21,453 bases of DNA. It comes from Euplotes cf. woodruffi 2 WChen-2021. Lineage: Eukaryota > Ciliophora > Spirotrichea > Euplotida > Euplotidae. The translations under genes and the position numbers were made by a program. Below are positions 9,607-19,265 of the stretch, piece after piece (within the stretch, counting starts at the first letter, position 1; every line of letters starts with the position of its first letter). Under the pieces are notes generated by a model. It was not told where the DNA came from. It ran no database searches and worked only from the letters and a program-made list of their open reading frames with translations. Location of the stretch: assembly GCA_021441665.1 (NCBI GenBank), contig JAGYYN010007418.1:1-21453 (forward strand), in the 5' to 3' direction.

Positions 9607-11265
9607 CTAAGTTATAACAATACGTACTTTTTGCTGGATATTCTTGATCTTTACATCCATCGATCGAGAATTACTGGTTTCACTCTGATTTGTCGCTTCA
9701 TTAATCGGTTCGAGCCCGACTTGCTTTTCATAAATAATAATCTTTGGAGTTGCAAACGCTTTGCTTTTGTCAATGCACTTGATCTTGTTAAAATCTAAAG
9801 CTTCCACGAGCTGTGGGGTAGAAACTTCAAGGTAATATCTTTTTAAATAGACGCCTATATTGGAATGATATACATTAGGTTGAGGCCGAGTATTGAGCCT
9901 AACAGGCCAATAATCGAGCCGACTTCTGGATATCATGCGCCAAGCACTGTGTTAATTCCTATCAGCACAAAGTACATTAATCTTTTGTACATCTCCGGCA
10001 TCTCTGGTTGCTTTGTAAGTCACAGTGATATCTGGATGCTCATGATGTGGAATAACAGCGGATAAACCAAAATAATCTGTGAGAAGAGCGCAACTCTTAC
10101 TGCAAAAGCTGCGATGTGTTTCGGAGGGAAAAGGTTTAAGCAGTTCTGCGCCTTTTCAATTCCAATCGAGTCTTTGAATAAAACTCCGCTGAATCCGAGG
10201 TAGCCTAAACTACCAACGACAACGTAAAAGCAGAATGTCATAAAATATCCGAAGAATAAATCTCTGAAGTTGTTTTCTTTGTCTTTATTGTTTTTAAGAA
10301 TTGGTAAGGAAACATTGTGAAGGCAAAAACCAAGAGTTGACATTCCTGCTAGAGGAGCGAAGTTTAGATTAAACAAGTTTATATTTCGCTGATTTAAAAT
10401 CTTCTCTGCAGTCTCGCCAAATACAAACGTTGTATTTGTAAATGAAGCGAATCCGAAGTACACGATAAAAGAAATGATAAAAATAGTAAACACAGTACCG
10501 TAGGAATTCAGCTTAATAAACACTTTAATATTACCAAAACTCACGATGATGTACAAGATGATTGATAACAAGATGCAAGCATACGGAAGTGAGAACTTAT
10601 TCAACGTAAAGTCAAGATTTATATCGTATTCATCTTTCGTCGTCCACTGGATCAGCGCTTCGATAATAGGATAAAGAGATTGAGACAACAGCTCGTAGTA
10701 AACATTTCATGCAGCATAGATAAAAGATATCGACGCGACCATTGTCATTATCCATCCTTTATTTGCCGAAGTACTTGTACACAGTATCAGAATAGTCTTC
10801 GTCATTATTAGCAACGAGCACGATCAGGTATCAAGTGTAAAATCACACTAAGAACAAAATGAATGAGATGATTATGCCAAGAAGTAGTCCAGACTGGGAG
10901 TAGGCCCACGGCAAGCTGATTATACTCGAGCCCATCATTCAGTTGCAAATACTAAAAATAGTGATGACCGAGGACTGCTTGATGTGCGGAATCAAAAACC
11001 ACGAAGAGTCTATCACGCTCATCGGAATATCTAAATAAGTCTGTCCTTCGCCTAAATGTGCCAAACCAGTTCTTAAGGCAGAATAATACTTTAATCTGAA
11101 GTAGGATTGATGCGAGTTCGGCACCTTTATCGGTGATCTTTCAGCAATATTTTTAGTTGGGGTTCTAACTTTCTTACTGACGCTGTATCTTGCCATAGCC
11201 GGTGAGTTGACACTCTTTACAAAAGGTGTCATAGGTTGATACCCACCGCTTGATCTCATATTCAT
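9607..11265 (-). CDS. SLC38A9-like lysosomal amino-acid transporter; decoded with one +1 frameshift
   Basis: About 540 aa from ATG 11265 (human SLC38A9: 561). The cytosolic N-terminus contains FRLKYYSALRTGLAHLGEG, like the YxRLxYYSxL stretch of SLC38A9. TM1 reads VITIFSICNCMMGSSIISLP (SLC38A9: VTIFMIWNTMMGTSILSIP); its second Cys is a TGA. AAA-TAA at 10764-10759 is passed by a +1 shift into KGWIMTMVASISFIYAACNV, which continues the fold. Later LPILKNNKDKENNFRDL matches TLLKNNKKQENNVRDL, and LVYPLLFH matches TVYPLLGY. Several other Cys in membrane segments are TGA. Near the end (about 9873) the frame changes again. A 35-nt GT-AG intron (9873-9839) keeps it open to TAG 9607, but removes residues that would fit the last helix (IIPI, VYLKRYY), so a single-base discontinuity is an alternative. 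SLC38A9 senses arginine for TORC1; that function is by homology only. Confidence 0.85.
10759..10764 (-). promoter_or_regulatory. Programmed +1 ribosomal frameshift site AAA-TAA-A
   Basis: The minus-strand frame YKYFGK ends GGC-AAA-TAA-AGG. The +1 frame continues KGWIMTMVAS, where homology to SLC38A9 (YFGSFGQWSSLLFS) runs straight through the junction. Confidence 0.88.
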
Positions 11266-11389
11266 TTTAATTTTATATGTTTTGTGCAAATCTATTTAAT
11301 TTACCATATTAAAGAATCAAAATTGATCATACACAAGTAAAATAAAAAACTGCGTTGAGTACGCGTATCTTAATAAAGATTTAGCTAAA

Positions 11390-12820
11390 ATGTTTTGAAC
11401 TCAGAAGAAGCTCGAAGAAAAGAAGACCACAGAGGAAAGCACAAAGATTGCAGCTGTCCACGCAAGAGAAATCTTAGACTCAAGAGGAAACCCAACTGTC
11501 GAAGCTGATGTTACAACTGAAGAAGGTAAATTGCTTCGCTTAACCGCAACTCTTAATAAAATATCTTTAGGTCTTGTCTTCAGAGCCGCTGTTCCCAGTG
11601 GTGCATCAACTGGTATCTATGAAGCCCTCGAACTCAGAGACGGAGACAAGGACAGATTCCTCGGAAAGGGAGTTCTTAAAGCTGTGCAAAACGTCAACGA
11701 AATCATTGCTCCTGCTGTCGTCGGCATGAATGTCTTAGAGCAAGAAGCAATCGACAGGAAGATGGTCGAAGAAGTCGATGGAACCCAGAATGAATGGGGA
11801 TGGTGCAAATCCAAACTTGGTGCTAATGCTATCCTCGCTGTCAGCCTTGCTGTTGCAAGAGCTGCAGCTTATGCTAAAGGAGTCCCTCTGTACCACCATA
11901 TTGCTGAATTAGCTGGAAAGAGCACTGACAAGTTCGTGCTTCCATGCCCTGCACTTAATATTATTAACGGTGGGTCTCACGCTGGAAATAAGCTCGCAAT
12001 GCAAGAATTCATGATTCTTCCAACTGGTGCGACTAGTTTCAGAGAAGCCATGAAGATTGGTTGCGAAGTCTACCACAATCTTGCTGCTCTTATCAAAAAG
12101 AATTACGGCAAAGCCTCAGCAAACGTCGGAGACGAAGGAGGATTTGGATGCCCAGAAATCAACGACGAAAACGACACTCTCGAGCTTGTTTCTCAAGCCA
12201 TCGAAAAAGCTGGACACACAGGAAAAGTCAGCATTGGACTCGACGTCGCTGCCTCAGAGTTCTACAAGGACGGAAAGTACGATCTTAGCTGGAAGACAGG
12301 AGACGGAAACAGAGTCGTTGATAGCGATGGATTCATCGATATTTACGCAGATATTATTTCAAAGCACCCAATAGTCACTATTGAAGATCCATTCGATCAA
12401 GATGATTTCGAAGCCTATCAGAAGATGCAAGAAAAATTAGGTGATAAGATCCAGATTGTCGGTGATGATCTTCTTGTCACAAACCCGAAGAGAGTTAAGA
12501 AAGGAATTGAAGACAAGCTCTGCAATGCTCTATTGCTTAAAGTCAACCAAATTGGCTCGCTCACCGAAGCCATTGAAGCCTGCAAACTTTCCACCGACGC
12601 AGGGTGGGGAGTCATGGTATCCCACAGAAGTGGAGAAACTGAAGATAACTTCATTGCTGACCTGGTTGTTGGACTTGGAACTGGAGAGATCAAGAGCGGA
12701 GCTCCATGCAGATCTGATAGATTAGCAAAGTACAACCAGCTTATGAGAATTGAAGAAGAACTTGGAGATAGAGCTGTATTTGCTGGAGCAAACTTTAGAA
12801 ATCCATCTTCTTTACTCTAA
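11390..12820 (+). CDS. ENO: Enolase (2-phospho-D-glycerate hydro-lyase)
   Basis: Two exons, 11390-11525 and 11571-12820, flank a 45-nt intron and give 461 aa (usual about 435). It converts 2-phosphoglycerate to phosphoenolpyruvate in glycolysis. Clear motifs: [67 protein letters not shown], the catalytic Lys in [15 protein letters not shown], and [20 protein letters not shown]. The start ATG is followed by TTT and a TGA (Cys 3), so the standard code would miss it. The N-terminus has about 20 extra Lys/Glu-rich residues compared with the usual enzyme. The intron is a multiple of three and contains no stop, so retention would add 15 residues just before RAAVPSG. GC content and codon use are those of a highly expressed gene. 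It is divergent from the transporter, with 124 bp between starts. Confidence 0.98.
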
Positions 12821-13047
12821 AAATCAATCGTTATTTCTAGAAAAAAAATTAGTTAATTTTATATATTAATTAAAATTTTTTGATCATTTTTTATTCACCA
12901 AAGTATAAAAATATAAATTTTTTGCATTAATGGTACATCAAAAATGTTTTAAAAACAAATATTGAAAATTAAATGTATTATTTTATGAATTACAAATCAA
13001 GTTTCTAATAACCCTTTCTCATGTCTTGACCTCGTTCTCCATCTAAG
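12821..13047. other. AT-rich spacer between convergent genes, with a candidate chromosome-breakage motif
   Basis: Mostly A/T with no open frame. It contains TATTGAAAAT at 12960-12969, which fits the Euplotes crassus E-Cbs consensus as I remember it (HATTGAAaHH). A position between two convergent 3' ends would suit separation onto two nanochromosomes. The motif is short and AT-rich, so chance occurrence is likely enough. Confidence 0.3.
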
Positions 13048-14427
13048 TTACAATTCATTAGTAGATTCTCTATTTGAGCTTAACTGGATGTTAATGCTAA
13101 TATTGTTGCCTCCACTTGACATCCTTCTGAGGCTAGATTTAATAAACGAATTGAGGCCTTGGAGTCACTTATCAATTCCATTCACCGGCACTTCATTTAA
13201 ATTCAGTTCGATCTTATTTTGCGAAGACGAAAGCTCGTTCTTTGCTGGAAGTCGACTCTTCGACTCAATAAAGTTTCATTTCGAAGATACATTCGGAATC
13301 AAAGTCGGTGTGTCTGACTTCGAAATAGTGCTGAGGGACTTACCAAAAGAACTCGATCACACATACTTGCCTCGAAAGTCAATCGGCTCGCTTTTCGAGT
13401 AGTAGTTATCCAATGCACTTCCGTTCGTCGCAAGGTTGATGTAATCAATGCAGTCTTTGAGCGAATAGTCCTCGACTGATTTATTATGGCTGTGTCTGAT
13501 CCCTGTGTTGCTCAAGGTTTTATCATCTTTTTGGTTTTGAGTGCAATATCCTTTGCCTTCTTCAAGATCACCCTTTGCTAGATTGTTCATCTGTCGCGGT
13601 GCGGTCTAAATCATCAACGAGGTTATTTATAGCTAAAAATACTAATTTATTAGTTTTGCAGCGACCGCGGTGCAAATTGGAGAATAAATAGCATTAAACA
13701 TGAAATTTCTTACTGAATAATTTTTCAAATAGACCTTGTGTTCATCTGCGATGCTAAAGTGCGAAATGGTGCTTTCTCATCTAAGGTCTGATTCTGCTTT
13801 CTGCTTTGCTACTTCCTCAACGACAAAGCTGACTTTCTTCTTGTGCTTGGCTGGGACTCTCATTAAGTTGAGACAGACGTCTGTTTCGTCGTCGATGTTT
13901 TCGCTTCCATCTGTAATTAAGTTGATTTTATTCGAGTATTTCAGGGTCTTGTTCCCTGTAACTTCGAAAGGCACTTCAGTCTCTCTCGTCGACGAAAAGT
14001 AATCCTGCAGGTAATTAAATAATTTCTGGTGACGGATAGGATTTTGTCCTGTGTTTCATCTATATAGTAAAAATAATTCGTATTTACCTCTCGTGAACTG
14101 AATCTACTTTTGTGATTGACTCTGAGTCTTTATTTAGACTGATTGTACATTTCATTTAATTTTTGATTTGCAATATTTAAGATATTTGTTCAATCTTTCA
14201 ACACATTTTCGTCAATATCGAAATCAAGCTTATTTGCCTCACTGCATATTTGGTTTGTTTTCTAATACAGAATAAGAGCTGTTTAGCTTAGACTCGATGG
14301 TTTTTCAGTTACTCGAAGACTTTTGTTTGTCATCCTGGCTGTTGATAAGATCAATCGTTCAAATAGGAACGTATTTATCTAAAGACTTCTTTCTGCGATA
14401 ATACATTCATTCTCTATTTTCTTTCAT
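13048..14427 (-). CDS. Unrecognised 424-aa protein requiring two +1 frameshifts
   Basis: The ATG at 14427 opens a frame with TGA-encoded Cys (MKENRECMYYRRKKSLDKYV). It meets AAA-TAA-G at 14235-14230, continues +1 as KLDFDIDENVLKDCTNIL, meets AAA-TAA-A at 14135-14130, and continues +1 as KDSESITKVDSVHER to a 28-nt intron (14087-14060). Exon 2 is 14059-13666, a 75-nt intron (13665-13591, donor GTCGCT, weak) follows, and exon 3 is 13590-13048, ending in TAA. Recognisable stretches include EVPFEVTGNKTLKYSNKINL and a basic KHKKKVSFVVEE patch; the C-terminus is Ser/Asn-rich and probably disordered. I find no domain I can name. Coding status rests on long frames across TGA, consistent phases and the intron pattern. 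The gene is divergent from LRRC49, with 216 bp between starts. Confidence 0.65.
14130..14135 (-). promoter_or_regulatory. Programmed +1 ribosomal frameshift site AAA-TAA-A (second in the gene)
   Basis: Minus strand TCT-AAA-TAA-AGA; the frame before it reads NEMYNQSK and the +1 frame after it reads KDSESITKVDSVHE. The phase agrees with the following 28-nt intron. Confidence 0.68.
14230..14235 (-). promoter_or_regulatory. Programmed +1 ribosomal frameshift site AAA-TAA-G (first in the gene)
   Basis: Minus strand GGC-AAA-TAA-GCT; the +1 frame continues KLDFDIDENVLKDCTN and stays open for 32 codons until the second site. Confidence 0.68.
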
Positions 14428-14643
14428 TTTTATAATTAACGGTATAATTCAAATTTCGCATATTATATATAAAAATTGTTCAAGTTAGCGAGTGTTAATA
14501 GTCATTGTTAACTTGAATATTTGATTAAATATAAATAAAATAAATCTAATAGTTTGAATCCACGCTTGCCTATTGTCTTTAACATTTTCTACATCTTGCC
14601 TTCGATAAAATAAATTTTATGGAAGATCAATGTAATTATAAAA

Positions 14644-16499
14644 ATGCGAAAATTTCCTGCCCAAGATAATTTACTTTCCTCTGGATTTAGAAAATCAGCA
14701 CCTGAAACTACTGAGGCTCCAAAGTCATTCAAGCTCGAGGGGACCAGTGCTATTGATATCAAGAAATTAGCTGCGAATGAAGACGATGAAAGGTACCGCT
14801 ATCTTCTTAGGCACGGTATTGTCAAAAGGGTCGAAGATGAAGACAAAATTATTTTTGCTGAACTCAGACAAATCCCAGGTGTCCTTGTTATTTACCGAAA
14901 ACCATCCGAGCGCAATGCACATCCTGACAAACTCGCTCTCAATAAAAGAGACCTCACTCATCTTCCGCTGTTAGAGGGAGAAGAAAAGCTAAAACTTTTA
15001 AATTTACAAGGAAATCAAATTTCTAAAATTGAAAATTTAGTTTCTTTACCAGAACTGATCTGTCTCGATTTAAGCACGAATAAAATATCAGAAATTCAGA
15101 ATCTTCATACAGTTTCGACTTTAAGGATCTTACTACTAAGCAAAAACCTCATCACCAAAATTCGCGGACTTGAAGGATTAAAGCAGCTTGAAGTGCTAGA
15201 CTTACAATCAAACAAATTATCGAAAATTGAGAATATAAAGCATTTATCAGGACTTCGAGTGCTGAATATTTCCAACAACATGGTCTCGTCGATCGAGAAC
15301 CTAACCGGCCTGGTGGGTCTCGGCGAGTTATATGCAAAATAACAACTTAATATCCTCTGTTGACGGACTGCAGAGCTGCCCCCAGCTCAAAAAGCTAATC
15401 TTGTCAAATAATAAAATCGAGCTTGCTGATAAAATCAAAAATATCAAAGATGCAAAGATTCTTGAGGAATTGGCACTCGAGGGCAATCCGTTTGCAATAA
15501 GCAATAAGGCCTATGTGAGTTTTTGCTTCTCAAAATGCACGAATTTAAAAATTCTTGACGGCAAGAAGGAATCCGAGTACAAAGATGCCAAAGGGCTGCC
15601 GTTTGAAGAGACCAAGTCGGCAGCCGAAAGCATCAATCCAACGCCGGATAAGAAAGAGACCCAAGCCGGAGACGACATCTCCCCGGACAACCTGCTCAAA
15701 ATAATTGCCAGCGAGTGGAATAATGAAGTGTCCAGACTTAAAGAAAAGAACGTCAACGGCTACAAGCGAGTTAAGGACAGTAGGGCAGAAAGCTACGTGC
15801 AGTCCGGCCATGCTGAGATCGAAGGCAAGAGCATGCTGTTTATATATGGAAACGCTATCGAGGTCCTTGATAAGACCGAATTTCAAAAAGAAGTCGAAGA
15901 AATTACCTTCCAATACATGAGGTTTAACACGATTGTTGGAAGTGGAAATATGAAGAAACTTACTAAATTTGAAAGACTTAAAAATTAATATTTAGCCATA
16001 ATTATATGCATTCGTTTTTCAAATCTCTAAACTCGAAGCAATAGGTACATTAAGATCCATTTCAATAGCTGAAAACGATGTGGCTTTGACCTCGTTATGA
16101 AGGTGCTTTATTGTATATAGATTTCCAGCTGTTCACGAAATAAACGGCAAAATAGTAACTGAAGTTGAGAAAATGGAAGCAAGAACACAATTCCAAAATT
16201 TTGATAAAATCTTATCGACGCAAAAGTTTACACAATCGAGAGCACCTCAAGAACGAGGCCGAGATGACGCATCGAATTCTCACTATTCAAACAGGAACTC
16301 GAAGCAGTTCACAAAGCGGAATGCTGAAGTCGCCCATGATTTTGTCAATAATTTACTAAGCAACTGCGTTAAGCAAGACTTGATGATAAATACATTTTAC
16401 GAAGACTGGGAGTCAACAATGAAAGTATTTGTCACGAAAGCTGTTGAAGAACTGTACTCCAATTCTGATAAGAAGGATATGATACAGAAGCTTAAGTAA
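14644..16499 (+). CDS. LRRC49: LRRC49 homologue (tubulin polyglutamylase complex leucine-rich repeat subunit); decoded with one +1 frameshift
   Basis: About 617 aa (human LRRC49: about 690). The N-terminus KPSERNAHPDKLALNKRDL matches SPSERRRNPERVNLDRRGL. Six or more SDS22-type repeats follow (LKLLNLQGNQISKIENL, LRILLLSKNLITKIRGL, LEVLDLQSNKLSKIENI). The repeat LGELYAK-NNLISSVDGL spans AAA-TAA-C at 15337-15342 and is restored only by a +1 shift. The C-terminal part (YRFPAVHEINGKIVTEVEKM, then FYEDWESTMKVFVTKAVEEL before TAA 16497-16499) also matches LRRC49. Around 15980-16019 the frame changes twice: KKLTKFERL, LIFSHNYMHSFF and QISKLEAIGTLRS are in three frames. The breaks fall at a run of five A (15980-15984) and five T (16015-16019), each needing one extra base; a missed intron is the alternative. 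LRRC49 helps target polyglutamylase to cilia and centrioles, apt for a ciliate. Confidence 0.85.
15337..15342 (+). promoter_or_regulatory. Programmed +1 ribosomal frameshift site AAA-TAA-C
   Basis: GCA-AAA-TAA-CAA in the LRRC49 gene. Skipping T15340 gives AAA-AAC-AAC, so one leucine-rich repeat runs unbroken (ELYAK then NNLISSVDGL). The +1 frame then stays open for 215 codons. Confidence 0.93.
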
Positions 16500-16960
16500 T
16501 TTCCCTACTCTACCTCATTCTTAATAGTTAGCAATCTAGTCATCAAAGTATGTTCATCAGAAATTCAACAAAATTAATTCATCATGCTGGATTACTAAGT
16601 TTCGGGAATCACTATAGTTAAAATTTGCATTTTTTGAATATCAAAATTGATATGCATTATAACTAATCCGATGTATATTTTAATTAGGCGAAAATGTATT
16701 AGATTGAAAGTGTTACTTAAACCTCCCTTTTCAGTTAGGTATTAATAGACTAAAATTTATATTTAAAAAATAATATTTTTTTTATAAATGTTATAAAATA
16801 AATAATTCATTACAAACATAATTTTTTAATGATATCTATTAATTAAATATAAATTCTATCTGATATAAAAAGAGATTAAAATATAGTTCAATTGCAAATC
16901 AGGGTTGAAAGTCCAAGACTGGTTCTTTTTAAAATATTACTTGCGAGCTAAAATTCTATA
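16500..16960. other. AT-rich intergenic spacer between convergent genes
   Basis: No open frame or RNA gene was seen. The region holds the two 3' ends of LRRC49 (+) and NOP56 (-) and many poly-A/T runs, especially 16740-16870. It has no telomeric repeats. Confidence 0.6.
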
Positions 16961-18595
16961 TTACTCGTCAGTCTTCTGTTTCTTGCTCTTCTTTTTCTTT
17001 TTCTTTTCCACAACTTCTTCAGCAGGTTCTTCAGCTGGTTCTTCGAGTTCTTCTTCGTCTTCGTGCTTTCTCTTCTTTTTGTCTTTTTTGCTCTTCTTGT
17101 CCTTTTTGTCTTTCTTTTCCTTTTTGGGTTTTTCTTCTACCTCCTCTTCGGCCTGTTTTTCAGCCTGGCCGTCTTTCCCGCTGTTTTCTGCGTTGACGTA
17201 GAGGCCTTCTTCCTTGAGTTCTTCGAGGACGCTCTTCATGACGTCGCGGTTGGTCTTGGGCTTCTCTCCGGAGGCCAGGAACCTCAGTCTTTCTTCGACT
17301 TGCTCTTTGAGAGCGTCTCCGACCTTAGTGTTGGGGATCACTGCGAACTGGTCAAATCTAGCTGCAATCGCGAGCTTATTGGCAATGTAACGAGAAATCT
17401 TTCCTTTGTTCTTGAGTCCAGCTCTCGAGATGAACGAGGAGTTGTAAATAATTCCGTACTTCGGAGTATTTCCTCCAGACTTCAGAGAACGGAACAACGC
17501 CTTCTCTGCTCCTAAAATTTGAATCGTCGATGCTGGGAACTTCGACAAGTTCACGAGAGATCCAGCTTGAGAAATCAGCTTTGCAGCTAAGTTGTCGCCA
17601 ATCAGAGTTGAAAGATTTGGAGCGACTGCGTTCATTCTGTTGTGCAGGTACTCTCCGAGAGATGTGCGGTAGTTAATCATCTCGACGACTCTTGAGCAGA
17701 ACATCTTGATCTGAGCGACATCATCTTCGCTGATCTCCTGTCCCATGGAGATGTTAGAAGCTTCGATGATCTCCTTGGCCTTATCTTCGTCCATTGTGAT
17801 TTCTTGCAGACTTTCGAGGATGCTCTCGTTCACGTTGTCTCTTTGCTCGACAAGGGAGACGATCTTGGCATAAATGGTGTTATCGGTAACGATCTTTGCA
17901 AGCTCGGGGAAGTGCCACGAGAACCACTCTTTGAGCCTCATTGCAAATGTGTTAATGTTTTTATCCATTTGCTCAATCAGTGCAATTACTTGGATGATTG
18001 GCTTGTCCTGTCTGTTCACGTCATGCTTGCATTTATTTCTACTGAAAGCATGCGCAAGACCGAGCTGAGCTTGCCTCAAATCAGCATCAGTGATTTCTAC
18101 ACAGGTAAGGTGGCTTGCACTTACTTTTAGAGAACTTGTTGAAGTGGAATCTGATTCCTCTGAAGATTTCTTTAATAGTCTCATTGGTTGATGCAGTGTA
18201 TCCTGCTTTTTCAGAAATTCTATAAAATTGCGATTAAACGGATGCTCTGTGTAGCCAAAGATCTACTGCAAGACTTACTGTGGACCCATTAACTTATCTG
18301 CAATACCTAGTTGGAACTTTTGCTTTTTCTGACTTTTAACTTTTGGTAAATAACTTTGTAAAAATTGTTGGAGTGTTTCTGTGACTTCTCCTCTCGACAC
18401 AGCAAAAATATTTTCGAGTGCCTCATCAGCAGTTTTGAATGGTTGGTAGGCTTTCATTTTGACGAGTGTTGCGAATCTTTCAAAGTCTTTAATAGCTCCC
18501 TGAACTTGTTCCAGATCTCCTGCTATCTCGTCGAATTCCTCTCTTTCAAATAAAGCATATCCTGCTGCTGTTTCAAATAGCAAAAATAATTGCAT
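16961..18595 (-). CDS. NOP56: NOP56, core protein of box C/D snoRNPs
   Basis: Exons 18595-18279, 18219-18125 and 18096-16961, with introns of 59 and 28 nt, give 515 aa. The N-terminal domain begins MQLFLLFETAAGYALFE (human MVLLHVLFEHAVGYALL). The coiled coil contains AQLGLAHAFSRNKCKHDVNR and DKNINTFAMRLKEWFSWHFPEL. The Nop RNA-binding domain has APNLSTLIGDNLAAKLISQA, GSLVNLSKFPASTIQILGAE and GNTPKYGIIYNSS, which separates it from NOP58. The C-terminus is a long Lys/Glu-rich tail of KKDKK repeats, normal for this family. NOP56 pairs with NOP58 and fibrillarin to 2'-O-methylate rRNA in the nucleolus. An ATG inside the reading frame at 18184 is misleading: it reads through the second intron. The stop is TAA. 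Confidence 0.96.
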
Positions 18596-18725
18596 TTTTA
18601 ATTAATTATATTTATTCAAGAATTCTTTATTGAGATACAGTTGTATTCAGCTTTTATCCTCTGCTGTTATAATTCGCTCATCACGAAAGATTTAGCATTG
18701 AATGCGAAATCTGATGCAAATATGA

Positions 18726-19265
18726 TTATGAAGCATTCTCGCTGGTGTGCTTTTGTGCAGACTCATTGAATCCCTCACGGTCGTTCATGTATTGGTCAGC
18801 GATGTCTTGCTCAAGAGGATCCTCTGGTCTTGGCTCTCCCATCAGGTTGATGATGCTTTCAATCACGAACTGCGCATTCAGAGTTGGAACCCATTGCTTC
18901 TCAATAGCTGCAGTGCAGATCTCTCCAGTGTCTGATTTTACGTTTGGATGGTAGATCTTTGTTTTGAATAGGACCTAGGCACTATTAAGCTTGCGTAATG
19001 CATACCTTCGGTGCTTTGAATGGATAGTTATCGGTGAAGTCGAGCTCAACCTTGAATTTTCCTCCATAATATGGAGTATCTTCCTATTCGATTTTAATGC
19101 AGAACTTGCTTACTGGTCCTTGGACTGTTACAGTCCAGACTGAAACATCATCTTCTGCTTTTGGCTCAACATGTACTCCTTCAAGTGGCTTGTCAGTTAA
19201 GTCCTTAAGTTCCTAAAGAATCAAAAGTCTTTGGTCACCTTATTAATTCTTGCAGTTGACTTCAT
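18726..19265 (-). CDS. Ubiquitin-conjugating enzyme E2 (UBC core, UBE2D/L-like)
   Basis: Four exons: 19265-19239, 19212-19114, 19083-19006 and 18974-18726, with introns of 26, 30 and 31 nt, all phase 0; 150 aa in total. The UBC fold is complete: MKSTARINKELKDL helix, YYGGKFKVELDFTDNYPFKA, then KTKIYHPNV with the HPN motif, the active-site cysteine in GEICTAAIEKQW, and INLMGEPRPEDPLEQDIADQ. It accepts ubiquitin from E1 and passes it to an E3 or substrate. The sequence is closest in feel to UBE2D/UBE2L but I cannot name the paralogue. It may act with RING proteins such as the one at 6025-7893; that is only a general expectation. Tandem with NOP56, 130 bp upstream of its start. Stop is TAA. Confidence 0.95.

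Noticed and set aside
10939-10941. In-frame TGA codons as selenocysteine or true stops
   Set aside because: TGA occurs many times in nearly every gene and at structural Cys sites; a general Cys reassignment is simpler. No need for SECIS elements.
12057-12735. Several open frames of 75-105 codons on both strands within enolase
   Set aside because: They are shadows of the GC-rich enolase coding sequence, whose identity is certain.
13088-13402. Plus-strand frame of 104 codons with a hydrophobic start
   Set aside because: It is antisense to exon 3 of the minus-strand gene, which stays open through its TGA codons for 180 codons and has matching splice phases.
18184-18186. NOP56 starting at the internal ATG near 18184
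   Set aside because: That frame reads through a 28-nt intron and lacks the N-terminal domain, which is present in two upstream exons with clean splice sites.
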